In this document: positions 12,270-22,980 of the stretch, piece after piece
How positions within the stretch are numbered: position 1 is the first letter of the stretch
Layout: every line of letters starts with the position of its first letter
Origin: Lucinisca nassula
Lineage: Eukaryota; Mollusca; Bivalvia; Lucinida; Lucinidae
Reading direction: 5' to 3'
NCBI GenBank assembly: GCA_963580285.1
Contig: OY757010.1
Coordinates: 150,725,596 to 150,789,595 of the forward strand
Length of the DNA: 64,000 nucleotides
Program-made: the position numbers and the translations under genes
Notes under the pieces: model-generated
Database searches by the model: none
The model's input: only the letters and a program-made list of their open reading frames with translations
What the model was told of the DNA's origin: nothing

Positions 12270-14156
12270 AACAAGAGGGCCCAGAGGGCCCTGCATCGCT
12301 CACCTGAGAATCAGTGTCTCTAGTTCATTCTTGGCCCAAGGGCTATACTAGGTGAAGCTTCATACCAAATATCGAAGACCTGAGCCTTGTGGTTCAGAGA
12401 TGAAGATTTTTAAATATTTTCCCTATATAAGCCTATGAAAAACCAAAGGGACCCGGGGGATGGGGGCATTTTTGGCCCCAGGGCTATAATTTGAACAATC
12501 TTGGTAGAGGTCCACTAGATGAAGCTTCACACCAAATATCAAAGATCTGAGCCTTGCGGTTTCAGAGAAGAAGATTTTTAAAGATTTTACCTGTATAAGC
12601 CTATATAAAACCAAAGGGCCCCGGGGCGGGGGCATTTTTGGCCCTAGGGCTATAATTTGAACAATCTTGGTAGAGGTCCATTAGGTGAAGCTTCACACCA
12701 AATATCAAAGACCTGGGCCTTGTGGTTTTAAAGGAGAAGATTTTTAAAGATTTTCCCTATATAAGCCTATGTAAACACAAAGGCACCCGGGGCGGGGGCA
12801 TTTCTGGCCCAAGGGCCATAATTTGAACAATCTTGGTAGAGGTTCACTAGATGAAGCTTCATACCAAATATCGAAGACCTGGGCCTTGTGGTTTCAGAGA
12901 AGAAGATTTTTAAAGATTTTCCCTGTATAAGCCTATGCAAAACCAAAGGCCCCTGGGGTGGTGGCATTTTTGGCCCTAGGGCTATAATTTGATCAATCTT
13001 GGTAAAGGTCCCCTAGGTGAAGCTTCACACCAAATATCAAAGACCTGGGCCTTGTGATGTCAGAGAAGCAAATTTTTAAAGATTTTCCCTTTATAAGCCT
13101 TTGTAAACCCAAAGGCCCCTGGCGCGGGGCATTTTTGGCCCTAGGGCTATAATTTGAACAATCTTGGTAGAGGTCCACTAGATGAAGCTTCACACCAAAT
13201 ATCATAGATCTGAGCCTTGTGGTTTCAGAGAAGAAGATTTTTAAAGATTTTCCCTGTATAAGCCTATGTAAAACCAAAGGCCCCCGGGGCGGGGGCATTT
13301 TTTGCCCCAGGGCTATAATTTGAACAAACTTGGTAGATGTCCACTAGGTGAAGCTTCACACCTAATATCAAAGACCTGGGCCTTGTGGTTTCAGAGAAGA
13401 AGATTTTTAAAGATTTTCCATATATAAGCCTATGTATACACAAAGGCCCCCAGAGCGGGGGCATTTCTGGCCCAAGGGCCATAATTTGAACAATCTTGGT
13501 AGAGGGCCCACTAGATGAAGCTTCATACCAAATATCAAAGACCTGGGCCTTTCGGTTTCAGAGAAGAAGATTTTTAAAGATTTTCCCTGTATAAGCCTAT
13601 GTAAAACCAAAGGCCCCCGGGGCGGGGGCATTTTTGGTCATAGGGCTATAATTTTAACAATCTTGGTAGCGGTCCACTAGGTGAAGCTTCACACCATATA
13701 TCAAAGACCTGGGCCTTGTGGTTTCAGAGAAGAAGATTTTTAAAGATTTTCCCTATATAAGCCTATGTAAACCCAAAGGCCCCCGGGGCGGGGGCATTTC
13801 TAGCCCAAGGGCCATAATTTGAACAATCTTGGTAAAGGTCCACTAGATGAAGCTTCATACCAAATATCAAAGACCTGGGCCTTGCGGTTTCAGAGAAGAA
13901 GATTTTTAAAGTTTTCATTTTAAAAATCTATTTTTAGCTCCTGTGACCTAGATGTGCAATGGACCGGAACCATTTGAACAACTTTGAAAGGGGATCACCT
14001 AAGGATCATTCCTGTGAAGTTTGGTTAAAATCCAATCAGTGGTTTAGGAGGAGATGTCATTTGAAGAAAAAGTTTACGCACGCACACACGCACTGACGCA
14101 CGACGGACAAAAAGTGATCCCAAAAGCTCACCTCGTCACTACGTGACAGGTGAGCT
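12270..14156 (+). mobile_element. Family A element, copy 3 (inside family B)
   Basis: The head is AACAAGAGGGCCCAGAGGGC, with subterminal GCTCACCTG (12298-12306) and inverted CAGGTGAGC (14147-14155). The array units differ from copies 1 and 2 by shared changes (AGGGCTATAATTTGAACAA, AGGTCCACTAG, CACACCAAATATC), so this is a separate lineage and not a duplicate of copy 2. The A-rich insertion point within the family B unit is the same as that of copy 2. Confidence 0.87.
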
Positions 14157-16466
14157 AAAAAAATGGAAAAGGGGAGATAATTCAGCCAAAATCAACAATG
14201 TTGTTATGGTCCTTGGTCAAAATGTAGCTCTTGTGATGATGAGTGTGTGTATGAAGTTTCATGAGGCTAGGTCTAATACTTTTTAAGTTATAGCCAAGGT
14301 TAAGTTTTTTTGGAACAACGCCAGACGACAACGCAGACGCCGGAGTGATGACAATAGCTTGAAAGTTTTTTTTCAAAAAACAGACGAGCTAAAAATAGCC
14401 ATAGTGACCTTGACCTTGACAGTGGAACTCGCTAGAGATATTGTCATAAGGAACATTTATATGAAGTTATATTGAAATTGGTGATGAAATGTAAGCGCTA
14501 GAGCGATGACAAAGTTTTTCTAAAAAATAGCCACAGTGACCTTGACCTTGAGGCCTTGACCTTGATAGTCGAATCCGCTTGAGATATTGTCATGAGGAAC
14601 ATTTGTGTGAAGTTATACTGAAATCAGTGAAGAAATATAGGCGATAGAGCGATGACAAAAGTTTTTTCTAAAAATAGCCACAGTGACCTTGACCTTGAGG
14701 CCATGAGTTGGAAAGTCGAACTCGCTGGAGATATTTTTATAAGGAACATTTGTGTGAAGTTATATTGAAATTGGTGAAGAAATGTAGGCGCTAGAGCGAT
14801 GAAAATGTTTTTCTAAAAATAGCCACAGTGACCTTGACCTTGAGGTCATGACCTTGAAAGTCCAACTCGCTCAAGATATTGTCATAAGGAACATTTGTGT
14901 GAAGTTATATTGAAATCAGTGAAGAAATGTAGGAGCTAGAGCGATGACAAAATTTTTCTAAAAATAGCCACTGTGACCTTGACCTTGAAGCCATGACCTT
15001 GAAAGTGGAACTCGCTCGAGATATTTTTATAAGGATCATTTGTGTGAAGTTATATTGAAATTGGTGAAGAAATGTAAGCGCTAGAGCGATGACAATGTTT
15101 TTCTAAAAATAGCCACAGTGACCTTGACCTTGAGGTCATGACCTTGAAAGTCAAACTCGCTCGAGATATTTTTATAAGGATCATTTGTTTGAAGTTATAT
15201 TGAAATTGGGGGAGTAATGTAGGCGCTAGAGCCATGACAAAGTTTTTCAAAAAATAGCCAGAGTGACCTTGACCATGAGGTCATGACCTTGAAAGTCGAT
15301 CTTGCTCCAGATATTGTCGTAAGGAATGTTCGTTTGAAGTTATATTAAAATCGGTCAAGAAATGTAGGCGCTAGAGCGATGACAAAAGTACGTACATACG
15401 TACGTACGTGGCGCTAGAGCGATGACAAAAGTATGTACGTACGTGGCGCTAGAGCGATGACAAAAGTACGTACATACCTACCTACGTACGTGACAAATGC
15501 TATATCCCCCCTCACAACTATGTTGTGCGAGGGGATAATGAAATCCAACAGGTGGGTTTGGAGGAGAAGATTTTTAAAGATTTTTAATTTTTTGTGTGGT
15601 TTTGTTGCCATGACAACCAGAGTTCTGGGTGTAACAAAATACTTTGAAGGAATTTAGAAGAGTACTAAGTAAGGAACATTCCTGTGAAGTTTGGTTACAA
15701 TTGGCCCAGTAGTTTAGGAGGAGAAGATGTTTTAGCATTACACTATATGTTAAATAGGGAAAATAAGCCCCGCCCATGGCGGCCATGTTTTTTGTCGGAT
15801 AAAAATTTCTTCAAGGAATCTGAAAGAGGTCCACCCAAGGAACATTCATGCAAAATAAAAATGAAATCCAACAGGTGGTTTTGGAGGAGAAGATTTTTAA
15901 AGATTTTTAATTTTTGTGTGTTTTGTTGCCATGGCAACCAGAGTTCTGGGTGTAACAAAATTCTTTGAAGGAATTTAGAAGAAGACTAAGTAAGGAACAT
16001 TCCTGTGAAGTTTGGTTACAATGGGCCCAATAGTTTAGGAGGAGAAGATGTTTTAGCATTACACTATATGTTAAATAGGGAAAATAAGCCCCCCCCATGG
16101 CGGCCATGTTTTTTGTCGGATCAAAATTTCTTCAAGGAATCTGAAAGAGGTCAACCCAAGGAACAGTCATGCAAAATAAAAATGAAATCCAACAGGTGGT
16201 TTTGGAGGAGAAGATTTTTAAAGATTTCTAATTTTTTGTGGTTTTGTTGCCATGGCAACCAGAGTTCTGGGTGTAACAAAATTCTTTGAAGGAATTTAGA
16301 AGAGGACTATGTAAGGAACATTCCTGTGAAGTTTGGTTACAATTGGCCCAGTAGTTTAGGAGGAGAAGATGTTTAAAGAAAAAGTTAACGCACGGACGCA
16401 CGAACGCACAACGGACACAGGGCCATGACAATAGCCCCGCTGGCCGAAGGCCAGTGGAGCTAAAAA

Positions 16467-17219
16467 TTGCTTCCCAAATTCTCAAGTATGAGTTCCAACT
16501 TTAAGAAAGTAACAAGTTGGGTGTGTGGTGTACATCTGATCTTTAAATGGCTGGGTCTATTTATTAGAATATTGGGAGACAATTCTGACCCCATACAAGT
16601 TATATATCCTTTTGATGACCTTGCTGGAGATTTTGTTTTCATTTCTTGGAGACTGGGTTCTCCTTCCTAGAGACTATCAGACAACAAGTTTGAGACACCA
16701 TTTTGAAGTTTTTGGGGTAAATTAGAGAAGAAATTCAAAAGAATCCATGAACAAAAGTATAGCTCATTTCAATTCTATCTATGTGTCTCTTAACCCTTCT
16801 CTTGCTGAATATTCAGTTTAGCCACACCCATTTCCGACTTTGAGCCAATCAGATTACTTCATGTAATTTATTCTTACAAATCCATAAACTTCATGTCAAA
16901 CACTGTAGATCCTGATCAGATGGCTTCTTCAGAAGCCATCTGATCTGGATCTACACTGTTTCCATAGATAGGGGTTGTCGTGAACAGCATGATAAGTGTT
17001 AACCCATTCCCACTTGGGGGCTTTGTGAGTTTTGCTGATTTTCACAGTGTTGCCTAGGACAGCAACTTCATATAACCATTATTTCATAACGAATGGTCTG
17101 TTTTACATCAAACTCAGCTGTTCTGCCTGTTCACTGGTAAGTAGCTTTTCAAATGGAACCCTATTAGGCTAAATCATTGCTGCCAAGGTAACTAGAGAAA
17201 GTGACCAGTGGGTCACGTA
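16467..17219. other. Spacer with a 55-bp palindromic hairpin
   Basis: No gene was seen. At 16906-16960 GTAGATCCTGATCAGATGGC is followed after a few bases by its inverted complement, forming a long stem. A related but diverged hairpin lies at 2754-2815, in both cases followed by CACTGTTT, so this is a dispersed hairpin repeat. Confidence 0.6.
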
Positions 17220-17350
17220 TACCCCTGGCCAGTTAAACCAGGGATCGCAGGATCGATCCTGGGCTTCTCCAGACTTTCAGATGAGTCTTTAAACCAAGGT
17301 CCCTTCTCCGTATGACCTTAGCTGTTGGTGGGACATAAAACTGAAACACT
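17220..17350. repeat. Degenerate SINE-like fragment
   Basis: Contains GGATCGATCCTGGGC and GTTGGTGGGACATAAAACTG, wording typical of the body and tail of tRNA-derived mollusc SINEs. No complete A and B box pair could be placed, so only a fragment is claimed. Confidence 0.4.
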
Positions 17351-17439
17351 CACTCACTTTACCCCTGGCCAGCGCCACCCTCTGATATATATTTCGAGCT
17401 TGTATGTAACATGAATGAAGAAGTAAAGAAGCTATAAGA

Positions 17440-18525
17440 ATCTATAATGTGCTTATAAAATCTAAACCAAACATAATCTTTCTAAATGGACCAAGGGAGT
17501 GAGAGCATCAAAGTTACTGAAGGGGTGGGGGCATCAATGTTACTGAAGCAGCAGGGTGGGGTATGCATCAATAAAATCTTTGAACTGGTATGCAATATTG
17601 ATGCGAGTATCAATTGAATTTGTCTTAGAGTTTAGAACATCATGTAACAGGCATGTATAAACTTTGTCATAAAACTTTAACCAAATGTAAACTTTCTAAG
17701 TCCATGACCCTCGGGTCTAGGTCACTGTGGGTGGGGAAGCGACATGCATCTCAAAATCTTTGGACTGGTATGCAACATTGATGCAAGTATCAACTGAATT
17801 TGTCTTAGAGTTTAGAACATACAGGCATCTATAAACTTTGTCATAAAACTTTAACCAAGACGTAAAATTTCTAAGTCTGTGACCTTGACCCCAAGGTCAC
17901 TGTGGGAGTTGGGACATGCATCAATGAAATCTTTAGACCAGTATGTAACTTCAGTGTAAGTATCAACTAAATCTATCAAAGGGTTCAGAAGATACAACCT
18001 CTTAAAAACTTTAACAAAACTTTAACCAAAATGTAAAATTTCTAAGTCTGTGACCTTGACCTCAAGGTCACTGTGGGGGTGGGACATGCATCAATAAAAT
18101 CTTTAGACCAGTATGTAACTTCAGTGTAAGTATCAACTAAATCTATCAAAGGGTTCAGAAGATACAACCTCTTAGAAACTTTAACGCAAAACTTTTAACC
18201 AAAATGTTAATGGACGAACGGAAGGACGGACGGACGTTCTCACGAACGGATACTTAAGTGACTAGGCGTCGGCATATTGACTACTTAAGTGGCAAATTTT
18301 CTTAAGCGGCACGCCACCAAAGAGCGAATTTTTGCCACTTAAGTACCCAAATAACGGAATAAACCCCATTTGGACTCACGAATATATACTTAAGTGTCAA
18401 ACTGTCCAAATTTTTTGCCCCCTAAATGTCGTTTCGTTGGTGCGGACAGACAGACGGAAACACAGACAGACAGATGAACGGACGAACGGCAGGCCCATAG
18501 GATACTTCGTATGCCGAGGGTAAAA
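17440..18525 (+). repeat. Tandem array of about 180 bp with hairpin tail
   Basis: Repeated phrases are GTGACCTTGACCTCAAGGTC, GGGACATGCATCAATAAAAT and CAGTATGTAACTTCAGTG. The array passes into GGACGGACGGACG and, after a low-complexity stretch rich in CTTAAGTG, into a second microsatellite (ACAGACAGACAG, 18445-18490). It ends in a hairpin around GGATACTTCGTATGCC followed by TAAAAT. The array-microsatellite-hairpin-TAAAA order matches the elements at 3.8-14.4 kb, but its head was not found. Confidence 0.55.
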
Positions 18526-18961
18526 TGAGGGGGTATCTCAAAGTTGTCAAAAAGTGTGATTTCACATGTATTTTTGACCCAATCTTAATCTTCACAAATT
18601 GCTGTCAAGGCAAAAATTAAGGGGTTTGGCACTGGCAATTTTCACTGCCTGCAGCATGTTTTGCTAGCGTCAATTTCCAGGCATTCTTGACCCCAGACAC
18701 CACCAGATTTCATTTCAGCGGCCGGCTGAGCCATACCCCCATTTTTTCCCCCGGTGGTGAGGGGGCGGCAACTTCAAACCCTGCATAGGTATATTTTTAG
18801 TGGGGAGCCATGCGAAAAAACAGGCCAATTTTTAGGACAACTTATCCTAACCCAAATATAGCTGTCCAGGGGTGGAGAATGTAGATTTTAGGTGGTTCTG
18901 GGGCTCAAAAGTCAAAAAGGGGTGTGTGTGTGTTTCAGGCACGTAAAAAGACGTATCTGAG

Positions 18962-19315
18962 TGGGAAAGCGTGATAGCTCGGTGGTTAGTGCACTTGCCT
19001 TTGATGCTAGAGGTCCCAGGTTCGATCCCCGGCAGCGGCGATAAAATTTCGGTGTCCGAACATGCTCCATTGACATCATTTGCAGGGATGTCTGTCATAA
19101 AGTGCACCGTCCTTCGGATCGGGACGTAAACTGGAGGCCCCCTGTGCAGGGAGAACCATCCCCTGTGCAGGTTAAAGAACCCTACCATAATTACATGATT
19201 ACTGTGTAGGCTGTCATCCTGCAAAACTGGAGTGTATGTAAAATACACCTGCCTAGAATGCCCGCGAGGGCATATGGCAGTATATAGAGAAAGAAAGAAA
19301 GGGTTAAAGTTACCA
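18962..19315 (+). mobile_element. tRNA-derived SINE
   Basis: An internal pol III promoter is visible: A box TAGCTCGGTGGTTAGTGC (about 18976-18993) and B box GGTTCGATCCC (about 19019-19029), spaced as in a tRNA. A tRNA-unrelated body of about 230 bp (CACCGTCCTTCGGATCGGGA, CCTGTGCAGGTTAAAGAACC) and a GAAA-repeat tail follow. A minus-strand copy with the same body lies at 42129-42372. It is not a functional tRNA gene, because the acceptor pairing is lost and the body continues past the 3' end. Confidence 0.85.
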
Positions 19316-19473
19316 ACATTCAAACAAGCAGGCTAATGCAAGACAGCAGACTAGAATAACAACAGGGATAAACGTTTAGATGCCCTTGGGCCAACTGAGC
19401 CCCAAACTCTCAAATGACTGGAATCTAATAAAAATTTAAGGACCTGTAAATGGTTGAGTATTTTTAAAGAAAA

Positions 19474-19515
19474 CTAGAACTGTCAGAAAATCTGACTATA
19501 GCCCCGCTATAGCGC
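19474..19515 (+). repeat. Solitary head of a hairpin-type mini element
   Basis: ACTAGAACTGTCAGAAAATC plus CTGACTATAGCCCCGCTATA parallels the head of the complete mini element at 21232. No matching tail was found within the next few hundred bases. Confidence 0.4.
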
Positions 19516-20828
19516 TATCAAAAAAGAAAAATACAAGAAAAAAAATGTTTTCAGCTTTCAGCCCCTAATTAAAGGTGGTAATAGGTCACAGCTAGCTATC
19601 TACTATAGGTGGAATGATAATGGGTCAGTATCAGACCATTTCATGGGGCTTTTTGAGATGGATCGAACCTGGGCTGAATGAAGATTTCGAGGGCAATTTA
19701 GACATTTTTTATTGCCAAAGGGATTGATATTAAAAATGTGAGATTTATGGGGTTTGACGGTTGTGCCACAATGAGTGGTACACAAAAATGTCTCCAGAGA
19801 TGCATGACAAATGCTTCGCCATTTGCAGTGTACATCAATTGCAGAAACCATAGGCTTGCCTTATGTTTGAAGCACTTGACCAAATCATACCCATTATTGT
19901 GTGAGGTAGACAATACCCTCCGGTCTTTATACAATTTATTCGAGTTTTCTCCTCAAAAACTTGCCCAGTTCCTCGCTGTTCAGGAGGCTTATGGCCAGAG
20001 ACCACTGATTTTGGTCAGAGCCTCTATGACCAGATGGATATCACATTTGCATGCCTCTGTAAGATTCATTGAGCGATATATATGAGTCCCTTCTGGATGC
20101 ATGTGATAACCTTTACGCTGAATTCAAGCAGCCGGAAGTGTTTGGTGTTCAACACTTTGTGGTCAGAAGGATATTGTTGATCCTCCTTCTATGTGATGTT
20201 CTCAGACCAGTTAACTTCCTAAGTCTGCATTCGCAAGAGGATCAGGTTAACTTCACCCATCTTGATACCAGGGTAAAGCAGACCCTTGATGACCTACATC
20301 AACTGATAGCCAAGTATCAATCTGGTAATTATGTGGAGTCTGACTTTGAGAAGTGTGAGGAAATTTTTTTAGATAATCACAGAGAGGACAGATTTGGCAC
20401 AGCGAAGACGAAATGCTGTGGATGAAGGCTACACTCCAGCTCAGTTCCTTCAGACTGTTGGTGTACCCTTCATATATAGCTTGATTGCTGAGATAGAGGA
20501 TGCATTTCACTCATGTCCTCTCCTTAATGCTTTTGGTGTTCTACATCCCAGGAACTTGCCTGACAACATTGCAGACTTGACTGACTATGGCCTGCCTGCT
20601 ATCCAGAAGCTAAGTGAAGTGTAGACTAAACCAGCTGAAGACACTTTCCAGGGTCACCATACTATTGTTCCTCCTAACCTTGACAGCCAACAGTCTGTAG
20701 AAACTGAGCTGAAGTCATTCATCAGGCAGCTCTATATGTTAAAGCAAAAGGGCTGTCTGTCCGTCAAAGATGTTCAAAAAGAGTTTGAGAAAGATCCTGT
20801 CTTGAGAGCCTGCTTCCCTTGTACTTAC

Positions 20829-20862
<34 letters not shown>

Positions 20863-21135
20863 GCCTTTACTTTCAGAGGGTAACAAATTTAGCAGAAATA
20901 CAAGCTAATCTTCCATGAGGCCCTCTTTTATTTACAGTATATACAACAAAAGTGAATCATATACAAACATGCAGTAATGACATTATATCTTTAGCACACA
21001 CAGCCAATGAAGTTAACTTGTTACAGCTAACAAAAACAACAACATTATGATAACATACACATGTGGCATAGTGCAATCTTTCATATCAAAACATTATTTT
21101 TCTGATGAAAACTTGTGATATTTGTCTCATTTACG
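20829..21135 (-). mobile_element. LINE 3' end (AAT-tailed), inserted in hAT transposase
   Basis: On the minus strand the sequence reads CCTCATGGAAGATTAGCT, then TTGTTACCCTCTGAAAGTAA, then a TTA repeat (plus strand AAT repeats at 20829-20861). This 3' end is homologous to the LINEs ending at 1590 (+) and 39589 (-), but with a different tail microsatellite. Only 3' UTR-like sequence is present. The 5' boundary near 21135 is approximate. Confidence 0.7.
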
Positions 21136-21141
21136 TCACAA

Positions 21142-21375
21142 ACACAGGCTGAGGGCTCCCGTTCAAAGTGCCTCAGTGAGGTGGTTCCAACGAGCACCCA
21201 CAACCCATGCCCCGGAATAGAAATAAGAAAAACTAGAGCTGTCAGTGAAACTGACTAGGGCCCCGGCAGCGCTATCAGAAATTTGTGGACGGACAGACAG
21301 AGTGATTACTATAGGGCACCCACACTTTCAGTGCGGGGCCCTAATAAAGTATACCCCTGTAAACCCCAGTTAAAG
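21142..21375. repeat. Two-hairpin MITE copy, degenerate, hosting a mini element
   Basis: CCTCAGTGAGGTGGTTCCAA followed by CGAGCACCCACAACCCATG is one arm of the dispersed hairpin described at 58908. The companion phrase TATACCCCTGTAAACCCCAG follows after the mini element at 21232-21343, so the mini element lies inside this MITE. Confidence 0.6.
21232..21343 (+). mobile_element. Miniature hairpin-tailed element, about 111 bp
   Basis: The head ACTAGAGCTGTCAGTGAAAC ends in AGGGCCCCG (21257-21265). The middle is only TGGACGGACAGACAGAG. The tail hairpin ends CGGGGCCCT (21334-21342), an exact inverted match to the head motif, followed by AATAAAG. All parts of the larger tandem-repeat elements are present except the core array, making this a candidate minimal mobile unit. 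Confidence 0.75.
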
Positions 21376-21621
21376 TGGGTTGTAGAGGAGTGTTCATTAC
21401 AAGCTAGTGATTTACAGCTTATTGATGCCCGCTTCAACTGCAGTGGTTGAAAGGGGTTTCAGTCTCATGAATATTTGTACACCCTTGAGAAGCCGTCTGA
21501 CTCAAAATCATTTAACATGCCCAGGGCCCAAGCTAGCCCAAAAAATTTGGGAGAAGTGACTTCTCCCTCCTGGGAAAATAGGGAGAAGTTTGCTGGGTCT
21601 AGGGAGAAGTGGGTGCGGCTT

Positions 21622-22269
21622 AACGCCGAACAACAACACAATGTAATGAGTTCTCCTGTAAACCCCTATTTGGAGAAAAGTGTGTTTTATAGGGGTATCA
21701 ATCAATTCCACTATTGAGACCACATGAAATGAAGACTAATTCTACTTTAAAATTTTATTTGATTGGCTGCAGTTATTTTTTCTGTTTTCTGCATACAGTG
21801 ACCCCTGATCAGAGACCACTTTTGGGACTGTTCAAAAGTGGTCTTAAAAGACCACTTTTGAACTGTCCCAAAGCTGGTCTTAATATAGTAATTTTACTGT
21901 ATTTGGGCAAGCTGTAACTTTTGTTATATCCAACCATGTTATAATAACGCCGAACAACAACACAATGTAATGAGTTCTCCTGTAAACCCCTATTTGGAGA
22001 AAAGTGTGTTTTATAGGGGTATCAATCAATTCCACTATTGAGACCACATGAAATGAAGACTAATTCTACTTTAAAATTTTATTTGATTGGCTGCAGTTAT
22101 TTTTTCTGTTTTCTGCATACAGTGACCCCTGATCAGAGACCACTTTTGGGACTGTTCAAAAGTGGTCTTAAAAGACCACTTTTGAACTGTCCCAAAGCTG
22201 GTCTTAATATAGTAATTTTACTGTATTTGGGCAAGCTGTAACTTTTGTTATATCCAACCATGTTATAAT
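21622..22269 (+). repeat. Exact-looking 324-bp tandem duplication
   Basis: Bases 21622-21945 and 21946-22269 read the same throughout as far as I can compare. Each unit contains a palindrome of about 68 bp (AGACCACTTTTGGGACTGTT ... AACTGTCCCAAAGCTGGTCT, at 21815-21882 in the first unit). Identical 67-codon frames occur in both units but follow simply from the duplication and overlap the palindrome, so they are not regarded as genes. Confidence 0.9.
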
Positions 22270-22980
22270 GAAAGGTGTTATAAAGTAAAGAGGTTTCTGT
22301 GTAATAGATCAGTTCACTAAGTACCTGTCACAATTGTATTTGAAACAAAGGGGAACAACCTCGCTAGATGAAAATCAGTTGTTTTTTATGAATTTGGATA
22401 ATTACTGAGTAACTGAATATTTACCGGCAAGTAATAATTATTTTCACTTACTAAATAAATAATTGCTACCTACTTTTGTTGTTGTCCATAAAAAAAAATG
22501 AAAACGATTGATGGATGCAAAAGTAATGTACAAACAAATCAATGGCAAATAAACCATCTATATTTAAAATTTATTAAATCCTAATGCAGAGTCAATGTTA
22601 CCGGTCAGACAAATCCTATTACTGTATACAACAGTACTGAACAAAGTACGTCCGCACCCGGACTTTGGCACCCGCTTAAGTTACATAATCTTGTGTAATC
22701 TGAATTGGCTCTTAATGCAATTAAAACTTTGTGCAATCAACCGAGATAGATTTATGACAGTACAAGACTACTAAGCGTGTTGCAAGTGGCTCGAGCTGCA
22801 TGAGCTAACGGTTAGAATTAAATTACATAACAGTACCAAACTGCAACTGGGACGAAGTGCAGAATAAACAGTTAGCTTTGTTCAGTGTAATTACTGAGAT
22901 TTCTGACACTAGTGGATCGAAGGATTATCTTCACCTTGTCAGTTTACCGTTACTGTTCACAAGGAAGACACAAAAAAACG
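22270..22980. other. Interior of the 1.57-kb DNA transposon, no gene seen
   Basis: AT-rich sequence with short poly-A stretches, without recognisable motifs. Confidence 0.5.

Larger units (their letters stand above)
9675..14390 (+). mobile_element. Family B hairpin-tailed element carrying two family A insertions
   Basis: The head AACAAGAGCACCGCAAGCGG is followed by GCTCGTCTG (9701-9709). The inverted CAGACGAGC (14381-14389) is followed by TAAAAATAGCC, which returns to the family C array. Its own sequence survives in three pieces: 9710-9839, 11953-12269 and 14157-14380. These form degenerate units with GGTCAAAAAGTGTGGTATCA, CTCTGTTGTGAATAGTATT and GGGGAGATAATTCA. The last piece holds CCAGACGACAACGCAGACGC before the tail. 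It is non-coding. Confidence 0.85.
6745..15537 (+). mobile_element. Family C hairpin-tailed element with about 140-bp array, nested in D
   Basis: The head AACAAGGCATC is followed by ATCCCCTCGCAC (6769-6780), matched by a perfect 12-bp inverted GTGCGAGGGGAT (15525-15536) in the 3' hairpin. The core is an array of about 131-145-bp units (CACAGTGACCTTGACCTTG ... GAGATATTGTCATAAGGA ... GCGCTAGAGCGATGACAAAG). Near the 3' end it changes to a GTAC/TACG microsatellite (15387-15490). The element is itself split by insertions at 7469 and 9675. Net of these it is about 2.1 kb. No open reading frame is conserved. Confidence 0.85.
6256..16466 (+). repeat. Family D element copy 2, split by an 8.8-kb nested insertion
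   Basis: Units of about 321 bp contain GCGGCCATGTTTTTTGTC, CAAGGAACATTCATGC and CAGAGTTCTGGGTGTAAC. They run from about 6256 to 6744 and resume mid-unit at 15538, as full units at about 15680 and 16005. The tail at 16380-16466 has ACGCACGGACGC-like sequence and a hairpin GCTGGCC/GGCCAGTGGAGCT followed by AAAAA. Joining 6744 to 15538 restores the unit phrase GCAAAATAAAAATGAAATCC seen intact at 15850, so the interval is an insertion. Confidence 0.85.

Noticed and set aside
10787..13631. Series of similar minus-strand reading frames of 64-101 codons with shared peptide wording
   Set aside because: They follow from a tandem unit of about 165 bp, a multiple of three. Frames start and stop irregularly and are not conserved as protein.
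7469..14156. Regular repeats that could suggest a CRISPR array
   Set aside because: Repeats are contiguous units of about 165 bp without unique spacers, in eukaryotic DNA.
20736..20918. Protein with poly-Asn tract
   Set aside because: The Asn run is the AAT microsatellite tail of a LINE inserted into the hAT transposase frame.
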